From: Terriglobales bacterium | Lineage (GTDB): Bacteria > Acidobacteriota > Terriglobia > Terriglobales > Acidobacteriaceae | DNA length: 64,000 nt | NCBI GenBank assembly: GCA_035651995.1 | Contig: DASRER010000006.1 | Span: 62,001 to 126,000, forward strand | Direction: 5' to 3' | Shown: piece after piece, positions 26,958-35,591 of the stretch | How positions within the stretch are numbered: the first letter of the stretch is position 1 | Layout of the letters: each line of letters begins with the position of its first letter | Program-made: the position numbers and the translations under genes | The notes under the pieces: model-generated | What the model saw: only the letters and a program-made list of their open reading frames with translations | The model's database searches: none | What the model was told of the DNA's origin: nothing

Positions 26958-27379
26958 AGCAGGCAGACGTGCGCCCTTGATCTTTCCCTGGAGGAGGCCG
27001 AAGCACTCGTCTCAATGCATGAAACCAGCCACGTCTGCGGCGCCAGAACCGCAGCACATTGAAGGAGATGCGCGCCTGTGCAAAATGTGAGCGCGCGGGA
27101 GCGGGGAAATTCCTGCTCGCAATCGGAAGGATTTGCCGTCCAGCGCGGGCGGGAGGAAGAAACCGCCCGGTTACTCCTGCTCCAGTAGTTTTCCCAGTGT
27201 CGGCTTGTGCTTTTCTTCCTTCGGACGCCGCCGCGACCGCGCCACGCGCGTGGGCCGGGGCGAGCCGATATGTTCGCGCGCGGCGGCCTTCACCGCGTCT
27301 GCTGCGCGAAATGGTTTTTGTTTTTTGCGTCGCGCCATGCCGGCATCCGCCGAGCGCGATTATGCAATAATCGAAGCGC
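26958..27379. other. Divergent spacer, no gene seen
   Basis: Contains the promoters of the leftward kinase and the rightward Cys-containing protein. Short open frames here lack ribosome-binding sites and any family features. No repeats of the R families are present. Confidence 0.4.
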
Positions 27380-27766
27380 ATGGCGCTCGAGGAAAAAGAC
27401 CTCTACGTGGAACGCGAGCAGAAGAAGCCGGCGCGGCTGGCGTGTCCGCACTGCCGCCTGGAAGACGACTACGAGCTCGCCTGGCTGGTGCGTAACAAGA
27501 AGCCGCAGCTGCCGCCGCAGGCCGACGAGCGCGACCGCGCCAGGTTTGCCAAAGCCCGCAACTACATGTTGCGCCGTGACGACGTGGTGGTGTGCAAGAA
27601 CGTGCGCTGCCGCAAGCGCTTTGAAGTTTCCGGCGTGCAGTCGGTGGTGTTCTTTGACGCAACGCCGGTCCCCACGCACATCGAAGTGCCCGAGCCGGAA
27701 CCGGAGAAACCGAAGGAAGATCCGCGCGTTGCCGCCATGCGCAACGCCTTCCGCAAGCGCTACTAG
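27380..27766 (+). CDS. Conserved hypothetical protein with a zinc-ribbon-like Cys pair arrangement
   Basis: Cytosolic protein of 128 residues that I cannot assign. Two Cys pairs, CPHC at about 22-25 and CKNVRC at about 72-77, could bind Zn in a ribbon. The chain is highly charged and the C-terminal third is Pro/Glu/Lys-rich (PEPEPEKPKEDP) and probably disordered. The start ATG follows an AT-rich AATAATCG stretch that may be part of the promoter. It is monocistronic. Confidence 0.75.
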   Translation: MALEEKDLYVEREQKKPARLACPHCRLEDDYELAWLVRNKKPQLPPQADERDRARFAKARNYMLRRDDVVVCKNVRCRKRFEVSGVQSVVFFDATPVPTHIEVPEPEPEKPKEDPRVAAMRNAFRKRY

Positions 27767-27785
27767 GGGGCTTGGCAGGCTTTTC

Positions 27786-28010
27786 CCGGCGTGAGTAGTT
27801 TCTTCCAGTAATCAAAGCGTAATCGGTGCGCCTATCCTGCTGGCCCGCAGCAACTTACACCGGCCGTCTTCTGGAACCCAAGCTGCTCTCCTTAAGCCTG
27901 CTTGCGGCGGTCGGCAACTAGCCCCCTGGCGCCGTCGCCACAAGCTTTGGCAGACAAGCCCTGGCGGATTCTCGCGGTCCGCCGGGGTTCGTAATCAAGG
28001 AGACGAACCT
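27786..28010 (+). promoter_or_regulatory. Structured 5' leader of the low-complexity secreted protein
   Basis: About 200 nt before the gene can fold into several long stems: AAGCT/AGCTT closing a branch around 27885-27947, the GC-rich pair around GGCGG..CGCCG at about 27906-27935, and GGCGGA/TCCGCC at about 27964-27982. AAGGAG sits just after the last stem. It does not match a riboswitch consensus I know. Confidence 0.3.
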
Positions 28011-28721
28011 ATGAGGAGAGCAGTACTGGGCATCGCAACAGCGGCGTTTGCCCTCGCCGCCACACTTTCCGCGGCGGCGCAGTTGGGCGTGGGCGGCACG
28101 GTTGGCGCGGCAGCGCAGGGCACCGCGCAGCGCGGCACCAGCGGTCTGGGCAGCACGCTGGGCGGCACAGTGAATTCGACCGTGGGGGCCGCAGGCGCTG
28201 AGGTTACCACCGCCACCGAAACCAGCACGCGGGCAACGCGCGGCGCGCACGATGCGACCGCCGGCGCCACGTCGGAAACTTCCGCCGAGGCAAAGAAGAC
28301 GTCGCGCCACGGCAAGAAGAGCAAGAACGGCGCCGACACCATGGCGCAGAGCACGGCACAGAGCACAATCCAGGGCGCCGCTCAGACCGCCACGCAGAGC
28401 ACGTCAGAGACTGCCAAGTCCGCCGATCAGCCGGCAAAGCCGGAAGACAAGAAGCCGGGCGGCGCTGAAGTGGGCGCCGAATCAAGCACCGGCGCGGGCG
28501 TCTCGGTGGGCAGCGGCGCGGCTGATGTGAATGCCGCCAGCGCAACTTCCACCAGCACCGACGTGAAGGCGAACGGACCGGGAGCGAGCGTCTCCTCCGG
28601 CGCTGACAGCCAGACTTCAGTGCAGGGGTCTTCTTCCCGCATGAACCACTCGCGCCAACACAAAAAGTCCGACAAGAAGCCGGAGAGCAAGCCGGCGACG
28701 GAGGACAACCCCAAGCAGTAA
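28011..28721 (+). CDS. Secreted Ala/Thr/Ser-rich low-complexity protein
   Basis: Predicted exported protein of 236 residues with AAGGAG before the ATG and a signal peptide over about 1-23 (LGIATAAFALAATLSAAAQ). The remainder is Gly/Ala/Thr/Ser-rich with repeated TAQST/ATQST-type units and a highly charged Lys/Glu C-terminus, so it is probably disordered. No known domain is recognised. It is followed by an intrinsic terminator. Confidence 0.72.
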   Translation: MRRAVLGIATAAFALAATLSAAAQLGVGGTVGAAAQGTAQRGTSGLGSTLGGTVNSTVGAAGAEVTTATETSTRATRGAHDATAGATSETSAEAKKTSRHGKKSKNGADTMAQSTAQSTIQGAAQTATQSTSETAKSADQPAKPEDKKPGGAEVGAESSTGAGVSVGSGAADVNAASATSTSTDVKANGPGASVSSGADSQTSVQGSSSRMNHSRQHKKSDKKPESKPATEDNPKQ

Positions 28722-28778
28722 TACCGATTTTGAACCCACTGCGGCGTGCGCCACCCACCCACGCTCGCGGCGCCTGAT

Positions 28779-28826
28779 GCCCAGCGCGGCCTTCAAACGG
28801 GTCCCCTCCGCGCTGGGCCTTCTTTT
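28779..28826 (+). terminator. Intrinsic terminator
   Basis: An 11-bp perfect stem GCCCAGCGCGG/CCGCGCTGGGC with an 18-nt loop is followed by TTCTTTT. It ends the transcript of the low-complexity secreted protein. Confidence 0.75.
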
Positions 28827-28967
28827 GCGTGCCTGGCGGCGCTGTCGCGCGGCCTCTTCGACGAGCACCGGCGCATCCCACCGATCAAGGTTGCGGGTCA
28901 TTTATACTGCCGGGTTGGTTTGTGACTCCGGGCCCCCGCCTGTCAGCTTCGCTTGCGAGGTTCACGA

Positions 28968-29735
28968 TTGAAGATCCTGGTGTGCATGAAGCAGGTCCCG
29001 CAGAAAGACGCTCCCCTGAAGCTCGAGTCGGGCGCGTGGGATCGCGAAAACGTGTCCTATGAAGTGAATGAGCCCGACGCCTACGCGCTCGAAGAGGCGC
29101 TGCGCCAGAAGGAGAAGCACGGCGGCGAAGTGGTGGTGATCACCGCCGGCCCGGCGCGCGCGCAGCAGGTGCTGCGCGAGGCGCTGGCCAAGGGCGCCGA
29201 CCGCGCCATTCATCTGGAGGACGTGGTTTTCGCCGGCCTCGACGCCGGCAACGCGGCGCGCGCCCTCGCGGCCGCGATCAAAGACGAAGGCTTCGACCTG
29301 ATCTTCACCGGCCTGCAATCGGACGATTACGGCTACGCGCAGACCGGCGTGATCCTGGCCGAGCTGCTGGGCTGGCCGCACGCGACGATCATCATGCACA
29401 TCGAGAAGAACGACGCCGGCATTCGCGTGAAGCGCGAGCTGGAAGCCGGCTACTTCCAGTACGTGCAGATGCCACTGCCGGCCGTGCTCACCATCCAATC
29501 GGGCATCAACAAGCTGCGCTACGCCACGCTGATCGGCATCAAGCAGGCGAAGAACAAGCCATTGCGCAAGGTGACGCTGGCGGAAGTGCAGTCCGCGATC
29601 GGACCGAACAGGCAGCAGATCGAAAAGCTCTACGTGCCGCAGAAGACGAAAAAGACCGAAGTGCTCGACGGCGCGCCCGCCGAGGTGGCGAAGAAAATAG
29701 TGGAGAAGCTGCGCAACGAAGCGCGCGTGCTGTAA
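28968..29735 (+). CDS. etfB: Electron transfer flavoprotein beta subunit
   Basis: Soluble subunit of 255 residues which with EtfA carries electrons from acyl-CoA and other dehydrogenases to the membrane quinone pool. The N-terminus LKILVCMKQVPQKDAPLKLE is the classic EtfB opening, so the start is the TTG at this position with GCGAGG six bases upstream; a second TTG 15 nt earlier is less likely. AMP-site motifs ITAGPARAQQVLREALAKGADRAIH and the signature V-x-R-E-L-E-x-G-Y-x-Q-x-V-x-x-PLPAVLTI are present. First gene of an etf locus with a small membrane protein, EtfA and the quinone oxidoreductase. Confidence 0.95.
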   Translation: MKILVCMKQVPQKDAPLKLESGAWDRENVSYEVNEPDAYALEEALRQKEKHGGEVVVITAGPARAQQVLREALAKGADRAIHLEDVVFAGLDAGNAARALAAAIKDEGFDLIFTGLQSDDYGYAQTGVILAELLGWPHATIIMHIEKNDAGIRVKRELEAGYFQYVQMPLPAVLTIQSGINKLRYATLIGIKQAKNKPLRKVTLAEVQSAIGPNRQQIEKLYVPQKTKKTEVLDGAPAEVAKKIVEKLRNEARVL

Positions 29736-29762
29736 AGGGTGACGAACCGCAGTGGGGGCAGT

Positions 29763-30038
29763 ATGGGCCTGGCAAACAGAACACCGCAGCAGGAACCGGA
29801 GCGAATTCACCTTGTCGAAGGCAGGCAACGCCGCGAACTAAGGGGCCAGCGCAACACCGTGGCCGGCTGGCTGCTGGTTGCGTTCGCCGTGCTGGCGGCC
29901 ATCTTTGTGCCGCAGGACGTCCGGTTGGGAGGCGTAGGCGTCCTGGTGGCCGCAGGAGTCCTGGGACTGATTGGCCTCGGACTAGTTGCGCTCGGCGCAA
30001 TTCAACGCGGCGACGCGATGACGCGGGACCAACAGTAA
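29763..30038 (+). CDS. Small two-helix membrane protein in the etf locus
   Basis: Protein of 91 residues; the ATG is preceded by GGGGG, and a GTG 24 nt earlier is an alternative. A basic, Arg/Gln-rich N-terminal 35 residues is followed by two hydrophobic segments (WLLVAFAVLAAIFV and GVGVLVAAGVLGLIGLGLVALGAI). It lies between etfB and etfA with gaps of 27 and 22 nt, so it is almost certainly co-transcribed. I do not recognise the family. A role tethering ETF to the membrane near the quinone oxidoreductase is speculation from position. Confidence 0.75.
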   Translation: MGLANRTPQQEPERIHLVEGRQRRELRGQRNTVAGWLLVAFAVLAAIFVPQDVRLGGVGVLVAAGVLGLIGLGLVALGAIQRGDAMTRDQQ

Positions 30039-30060
30039 GTCCAGTCACGAAAGGCAGAGC

Positions 30061-31050
30061 ATGGCAGACAACATCCTGGTGGTTGTCGAGCAGCGTGAGG
30101 GAAGACTGAACCGCGTCTCCTACGAGACGATTGCCGGCGCGCAGGCCATCGCCGCCGACACCGGCTGGACGCTGGAAGCCGCCGTGGCGGGCAGCGGCGT
30201 GGGCGCCGTCGCCGGCGAAGTGGCGGCGAAGAAAGTGGCGAAAGTGTACGACATCGAATCGCCGCGCCTGGCGCCGTACACGCCCGACGGGTTCACGCAC
30301 GCGCTGAAGCAGTTCATCGGCGAGCGCAAGCCGAGGCTGGTGCTCATGCCGCACACCTACCAGGTGCGCGACTTCGCGCCCCAGCTCGCCACGGCGCTCG
30401 GGAGCACGCTGATCAGCGACGCGACCGGCTATAAGAAGGATGGCGACCGCCTGCTCTTCGTCCGCCAGATGTTTCAGGGCAAGTTTGCCGCCGACGTCAG
30501 CTTCACCGGCGAGCCGCCATGGTTCGCCACCTTCCAGGCCGGCGCCTTCCGCGGCGACAAGGCCGAAGCGGGCGCGAACGCCGCGCCCGTCGAAACGGTG
30601 AACGTGGAAGTTCCTGAAAATGTGATCCGCACCAAGCCGGAAGCAGTCTTCAAAGAAGCCAAGCAGGCGGTGGACCTGACGCAGGCCGAGATCATTGTCG
30701 CGGTCGGACGCGGAATCAAAGAGCAGAAGAACATCGCCATGGCCGAGCAACTGGCGCAGGCGCTGGGCGGCGAGATTGCCGCGTCGCGTCCCATCTGCGA
30801 CTCGGGGTGGCTACCCATGGACCGCCAGATCGGGTCTTCCGGCCAGACGGTCGCGCCCAAGCTCTACCTGGCTTTGGGAATTTCCGGCGCGATTCAGCAC
30901 ATTGTCGGGATGAAGGGCGCGCGCACGATTATCGCCATCAATAAAGATGCCGACGCGCCGATTTTCGAGATCGCCGACTACGCCGTGGTGGGGAACCTGT
31001 TCGACATCGTGCCGCCGCTGACGGAAGAAGTGAAGAAAGCGAAAGGATAA
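30061..31050 (+). CDS. etfA: Electron transfer flavoprotein alpha subunit
   Basis: FAD-binding subunit of 329 residues, partner of EtfB. The ATG is preceded by AAGGCAGAGC. The C-terminal FAD domain shows the family signature ALGISGAIQHIVGMKGARTIIAINKDADAPIFEIADYAVVGNLFDIVP, and the N-terminal domain carries HTYQVRDFAPQLATALG. Downstream, after a repeat arm and an S23 gene remnant, comes the quinone oxidoreductase of the same electron route. Confidence 0.96.
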   Translation: MADNILVVVEQREGRLNRVSYETIAGAQAIAADTGWTLEAAVAGSGVGAVAGEVAAKKVAKVYDIESPRLAPYTPDGFTHALKQFIGERKPRLVLMPHTYQVRDFAPQLATALGSTLISDATGYKKDGDRLLFVRQMFQGKFAADVSFTGEPPWFATFQAGAFRGDKAEAGANAAPVETVNVEVPENVIRTKPEAVFKEAKQAVDLTQAEIIVAVGRGIKEQKNIAMAEQLAQALGGEIAASRPICDSGWLPMDRQIGSSGQTVAPKLYLALGISGAIQHIVGMKGARTIIAINKDADAPIFEIADYAVVGNLFDIVPPLTEEVKKAKG

Positions 31051-31215
31051 CGTTTCGAGGTTTCAAGGTTTCGGGGTTTCGATGCCCTTGTGTCGGAGGC
31101 GATTGCTTTGGGACATTCCTACAAGGACTTGCCGGTCTGGGGAAAGGGTCGCGAGTTGGGGATCGAAACGTATCGCCCTACGGCTACGTTCCCAAAGCAT
31201 GAGAAACCTGAATGA
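31051..31215 (+). pseudogene. R6 repeat arm followed by an N-terminal remnant of an S23-type four-helix-bundle protein gene
   Basis: Directly after the etfA stop come about 30 nt of R6 repeat (GGTTTCAAGGTTTCGGGG units). They run into an open frame whose translation GHSYKDLPVWGKGRELGIET followed by YRPTATFPKHEK strongly resembles the start of S23 (23S rRNA intervening-sequence, Avd-like) four-helix-bundle proteins, which typically read YKDLxVWxKxxEL..IYxLTxxFPxxE. The frame stops after 36 residues, whereas complete family members have about 115-130, so the gene is truncated. The remnant's TGA overlaps the ATG of the next gene. Helices 2-4 are missing. Confidence 0.75.
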
Positions 31216-32921
31216 TCGTTTTCCGCAAACCTCTGGCCGGAATCGAGCGCCCGCAGATGGAGGCCGACGTGGTCATCGTCGGCGGCGGGCCGGCGGGGCT
31301 GGCGTGCGCGTTGCGGCTGGCGCAGCTCATTGACGCGCACAACGCCGCGCATCCCGGCGCGCAGCTCAGCAAAGAGAACATTTACGTGCTGGAGAAGGCG
31401 CGCGAGATTGGACAGCACTGCCTGTCGGGCGCGCTGCTCGATCCGCGGTCGATGCGCGAACTGCTGCCGGGCTTCGAGAAAGAAGCGCCGCTCGACGCCG
31501 AGGTCACGAAGGAAGCTGTTTACTTCCTGACGGAGAAATCGAAGTTCAAGTTTCCCATCGCGCCGCCGCCGCTGCGCGACCACGGCAACTACGTGATCTC
31601 GCTGAGCCGGTTCACCAAGTGGCTGGGCGAAAAGGTCGAGCAGGCGGGGATCACGCTGTTCACCGGCTTTGCGGGAAGCGAGCTGCTCATCGAAGGCCAG
31701 CGCGTGGAGGGCGTGCGCACCGACGACAAGGGCGTGGACAAGCACGGCGAGAGGAAAGCCAACTTCGAGCCCGGCTACGACCTGAAGGCGAAGATCACGA
31801 TCCTGGCGGAAGGCACGCGGGGGTCGTTAAGCAAGCAACTCGTTAGCGCATTCCAGCTCGACCGCGATCGCAATCCGCAGACCTACGGCGTCGGCGTAAA
31901 AGAGTTGTGGGAGGTCCCGTCGGGGCGCATCGCCGCCGGGGAAATCATGTACACCTTGGGCTGGCCGCTGACCACGAAGGAATACGGCGGCGCGTGGATT
32001 TATGGCGCGAAAGACAACATCGTGTCGCTCGGCTTTGTCATCGGCCTCGCTTATCCCGACCCGCGGGTTGATCCGCAGCACGTTTTGCAGAATTTCAAGA
32101 CGCATCCGTTCGTGGCGAAGCTGCTCGAGGGCGGCAAGATGGTGCGCTACGGGGCCAAGTCCATGCCCTACGGCGGCTGGTACGCGGTGCCGCCGCTGGC
32201 CGGCGACGGATGGCTGATCCTGGGCGACTCGGCCGGACTGGTGAATTCGCAGCGGCTGAAGGGCATTCACCTGGCCATCAAGAGCGGCATGCTCGCGGCT
32301 GAAACGGCGTTTGAGGCGATGCTGGCGCAGAATTTTTCCGCCGGGCAGCTCGCGACGTATCAGAAGAAGGTTGAATCGAGCTGGATCAAGGATGAGCTGT
32401 GGAAGGTGCGCAACTTCCACCAGGGATTCGAGCACGGCTTCTGGCGCGGCATGCTTCACGCCGGCATCCAGCAGTTCACCGGCGGACGCGGCCTGCGCGC
32501 GCGCTATCCCGCCACCGCCGGGCACAGGCGAATGAAGAAGCTGGCTGATGTTGGTTCGGCGGCCGATCCTGAGAACGACGGCTGGGCCAAGGGCGACGGC
32601 AAGCTGACCTTCGACAAGCTCACCGACCTTTACTACTCCGGCACCAAGCACGAAGAAGACCAGCCCGCGCACCTGGTGATCCACGACACCAACATCTGCA
32701 ACACGCGCTGCGCCACCGAGTACGGCAATCCCTGCCAGTACTTCTGTCCTGCCAACGTCTACGAGATGGTCAAAGCATCGGACGCGCCCGCGGCGAAGCA
32801 GATCCACTTGAATCCCTCGAACTGCGTGCACTGCAAGACGTGCGACATCATGGACCCGTACGAGATCATCACCTGGGTGCCGCCGGAGGGCGGCGGCGGG
32901 CCGAATTACGACGGCATGTGA
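31212..32921 (+). CDS. Electron transfer flavoprotein-ubiquinone oxidoreductase
   Basis: Membrane-associated FAD and 4Fe-4S enzyme of 569 residues passing electrons from ETF to quinone. The N-terminal dinucleotide fold VVIVGGGPAGLACALRLAQL is near residue 17. Middle motifs include LLDPRSMRELLPGF and GDSAGLVNSQRLKGIHLAIKSG. The C-terminal cluster domain has Cys ligands in CPANVYEM and NCVHCKTCDIMDP, ending PPEGGGGPNYDGM as in the family. The ATG lies inside the end of the S23 remnant with no Shine-Dalgarno, so the repeat insertion may have replaced the native initiation region. Confidence 0.95.
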   Translation: MIVFRKPLAGIERPQMEADVVIVGGGPAGLACALRLAQLIDAHNAAHPGAQLSKENIYVLEKAREIGQHCLSGALLDPRSMRELLPGFEKEAPLDAEVTKEAVYFLTEKSKFKFPIAPPPLRDHGNYVISLSRFTKWLGEKVEQAGITLFTGFAGSELLIEGQRVEGVRTDDKGVDKHGERKANFEPGYDLKAKITILAEGTRGSLSKQLVSAFQLDRDRNPQTYGVGVKELWEVPSGRIAAGEIMYTLGWPLTTKEYGGAWIYGAKDNIVSLGFVIGLAYPDPRVDPQHVLQNFKTHPFVAKLLEGGKMVRYGAKSMPYGGWYAVPPLAGDGWLILGDSAGLVNSQRLKGIHLAIKSGMLAAETAFEAMLAQNFSAGQLATYQKKVESSWIKDELWKVRNFHQGFEHGFWRGMLHAGIQQFTGGRGLRARYPATAGHRRMKKLADVGSAADPENDGWAKGDGKLTFDKLTDLYYSGTKHEEDQPAHLVIHDTNICNTRCATEYGNPCQYFCPANVYEMVKASDAPAAKQIHLNPSNCVHCKTCDIMDPYEIITWVPPEGGGGPNYDGM

Positions 32922-33019
32922 GCTTCGGCATAAACAGTAGCTGTCGCTACAGCAAGCACCGCATTACGAGAGATTCGCGAATCGAGAAGGCCTGGATTCG
33001 GAATATGGTGATTACTGTT

Positions 33020-33078
33020 GACAAGCTTGCATCTGAGTGCTACTACCTCGCCTACTAGTAGTTCTTAGGAGGTTCCTG
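33020..33078 (+). promoter_or_regulatory. Putative promoter and ribosome-binding site of the frameshifted secreted gene
   Basis: TTGACA is followed about 17 nt later by TACTAC, then AGGAGG lies 7-8 nt before the ATG at 33079. The local sequence is AT-richer than the surrounding chromosome. Confidence 0.45.
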
Positions 33079-33540
33079 ATGCCGACCCCTAGAGGATTCC
33101 GAGGGTGGCAGGATTTTGTTACTAGCACTCGCTAGTATTTCGGCTACTGCTCAAAATGGAAAGTACACAAGACTGCAAAATAATGGGAAGAAGCTTTCCT
33201 CGACTCCAGTCTCGCAAAGAGTATTGCTATTTGAGTTTACGCTCCCATCTGGCAAAGCTGGTAAGTTCCTGATTGATGAGGGCGGAATGGCAAAATTCGG
33301 TGACCTCCAGACGGGGTATGCCTTTGCTCTGGTGCCATTGATCACAGACGTGTCGAAAAAGGCCGCTTCTCTAACGGTGTATCGTCTTTCGCAGGACGAG
33401 AGCGGAAATGAGTCAATTCAACCTCTCGACCATTTCGACACAACGGTGGATAATCCTGTCTTTACAAGTGGCGTCGGAAAGACTCAAATCCGGCTCATTT
33501 CTGTCGGGGAGCCGGGAGCGACCCTAGTGCCGGCACTCAC
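33079..33540 (+). pseudogene. Secreted protein gene with a frameshift in its signal peptide
   Basis: A well-formed AGGAGG and ATG open a frame (MPTPRGFRGWQD) that hits TAG after 18 codons. A +1 frame picks up at once with a hydrophobic signal core and cleavage motif (LLALASISATAQNGKYTRL), then about 120 residues of a hydrophilic mature domain (VLLFEFTLPSGKAGKFLIDE). The two halves together make a normal signal peptide, so one base has been lost or gained near 33100-33115. No family is recognised. The right boundary is approximate: the frame stays open beyond 33540, but the residues become Arg-rich and noise-like. GC is clearly lower than in neighbours, suggesting transferred DNA. Confidence 0.5.
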
Positions 33541-33784
33541 CCCTGCACAGGGGGCAAGAGCTGATCGCCGCAGTGCTGCCCGCCGGCTTATTGGGCACGA
33601 TCTGCCTCGAAAGGTATCGAATCGGGTTCGGATTGCTGCTTGGAATGCGGTCAGGAATGGGCGTGCGCAATCTGCGTCTGGATGTCGTGCGGATGCTGTT
33701 GCGACCCGCCGAGGAACTGCATGCAGCCATAGAAGTCAGGCACGTAGCGGTGAGTTCGAATCCGCGATAGTTTCCGCCATTCGT

Positions 33785-35494
33785 GTGAGTGTTCGCAAAC
33801 ATTGCCGATTCCGACGAGCATCGCTGATTTTTCTGGCGGGGCTCGGCTCCTTCTTTATTCCTATGCGAGCCGCGCCGACGCAAGTCCCGAGTCAGGCGGG
33901 CGGTGGGCACAAGCGACCACCGGAGAGCACGCGGGCTCCCAGCACTGAATTATCGAAGGACCTGCTGGCAAAGTCCGAAACCCAAGCGCGCGCCTTGCCT
34001 CCCGCGATGCGCTCTCTTGCCTTGGCGCAGATCGCCGCAGCAGAGGTGCTCTCTGAGCGCGATCATGCTGTCTCGCTTCTGCGAGAGGCGTTCCTCGCGG
34101 CGACGTCAATTCAAGATGACCCAACCGCGAAGGATTACCTGCAAGATCTCATACTACAAGCCCTTATTCCCCTAAACCAAGCGGCGGCTGATGAGCTCAC
34201 CCAGCAGGCTGAAGAGCGACCGCGGCGTGCGGCGCTCGGGCTTCTGATGGGGCAGGCAGCGCGACATCACCAATTTGATCGTGCGCTCGACATTCTTAAT
34301 CGCCTAGCGGGCGAGCCAGGCGACTTTCCTTACCAGAGGGCGACCGAGCTCATGATGGCGATCCCGGCGGAACGGAACGCCGACCGGGTATTCGTATTCG
34401 GCCAAGCCTTCAATCACTACAAAGGAGAGCCGGCGGCCACGAGCATGCACGTCACCGGTGAGACGTTCTCCCGTATGCTGGCGCGCTTCTGGAACTGGCT
34501 GCCCAAGGCCATGGTACTCGAAGCGATCGAGGAGATCCTGGCCAAGGCCAAGAAGGCCGACGGGGAAGAAGGCGTACAAGTCACGGCGGCAACAGCCGAG
34601 GGCAGTGCTTCGTTCAATTCCTATTATGAATACTGCCTCTTTGAGGTATTGCCTGTCCTGCGCAAACTCGATCCACAGCACGCGGACAGCTTGCTCCGCG
34701 ATACCGCGCAACTCCGGCCTGTGATCGAGAAGTATGCGAATGGCTTACAGTCGCTCGATCCCACAATCCGCGACACGCCGCTCGGCCCTGGAGAACACAG
34801 CAGCCTGAACGTTGGACTGCTGTTGAAGGCCAGCCACCAAGGGAGTGACGGGCTGGTCACACCTTTCAATACAGACGCCCAGGTTCGATCCCAGTACCGC
34901 GCGGAGGTTGCGCGAATTATCGAGGCAAGCAGGTCGAATCCAATGCAAGCATTGGCGCGAGCCGATTCCCTGCCGGAGGTGATAACCGGATATTGGGCAA
35001 GGGCAGCGGCCTTGCAAGGCATTGCCGGCGTAGCCTTGAAGTCAGATCCTTCCGCAGCTTCGTCCGCGGTTGGCGAACTCAGAAGACTTGCCGGGCATGT
35101 CGAAAGCCAGTACCTCCGTGCGACTTTTCTGATCTCGGTAGCTGATCTGTATCTCACGCTGGGCAACAGGGATGCTGCTCAGGAGGCGATCCAAGACGGG
35201 ACCAAGTGCGCCCTGGCGCTGTATGACAAGGACAAGAATCCCGACGATCCTAATAAGGCAATGAAAGCATTCTGGCCTTCGACGGCTGTGTGGAGATTAT
35301 TTATCGTGCTAGCCAGCCGGATTTCGCTGGAGGCTGCAAACGAAATCATCGACAGCATCCGGGACGACGACATCAGGATCAGCGAGCGGGTGGCGCTCGC
35401 CGTTGCTTTGGCAGGCGCCACCCCAAGGAGAAACGTAGTAATCGTGAAGACCAAGGGAAGCATGAGTCAGACCACGCTCGACCTTCCGGAGTAA
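33785..35494 (+). CDS. Secreted helical protein of unknown function
   Basis: A GTG start gives MSVRKHCRFRRASLIFLAGL with a signal peptide ending near MRAAP (about 32), then about 535 mostly helical residues with Ala/Leu spacing reminiscent of TPR-like repeats (for example AAADELTQQAEERPRRAALGLLMGQAARHHQFDRALDIL). The frame is open further upstream and could formally fuse with the previous gene, but the intervening 80 residues look non-coding, so I treat them as separate. Composition is less GC-rich than the genome average. No enzyme motif is seen. Confidence 0.6.
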   Translation: MSVRKHCRFRRASLIFLAGLGSFFIPMRAAPTQVPSQAGGGHKRPPESTRAPSTELSKDLLAKSETQARALPPAMRSLALAQIAAAEVLSERDHAVSLLREAFLAATSIQDDPTAKDYLQDLILQALIPLNQAAADELTQQAEERPRRAALGLLMGQAARHHQFDRALDILNRLAGEPGDFPYQRATELMMAIPAERNADRVFVFGQAFNHYKGEPAATSMHVTGETFSRMLARFWNWLPKAMVLEAIEEILAKAKKADGEEGVQVTAATAEGSASFNSYYEYCLFEVLPVLRKLDPQHADSLLRDTAQLRPVIEKYANGLQSLDPTIRDTPLGPGEHSSLNVGLLLKASHQGSDGLVTPFNTDAQVRSQYRAEVARIIEASRSNPMQALARADSLPEVITGYWARAAALQGIAGVALKSDPSAASSAVGELRRLAGHVESQYLRATFLISVADLYLTLGNRDAAQEAIQDGTKCALALYDKDKNPDDPNKAMKAFWPSTAVWRLFIVLASRISLEAANEIIDSIRDDDIRISERVALAVALAGATPRRNVVIVKTKGSMSQTTLDLPE

Positions 35495-35591
35495 TGCCTG
35501 CTGCGATCCCCAGGCGCACATCATTTTCTGTGCTCTCTAGGTGAATATTCAGGCAGGCGCATCGTGGTTAAGCGGCATCCAACACTGAACC

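Noticed and set aside
33736-33775. tRNA-like T-loop (GAGTTCGAATCC)
   Set aside because: Flanking bases do not pair into a T-stem and no anticodon or acceptor arm can be formed.
33541-33784. Coding segment joining the two secreted genes into one 792-residue protein
   Set aside because: Residues are Arg/Ala-rich and noise-like and interrupt two sensible exported proteins, the second with its own signal peptide.
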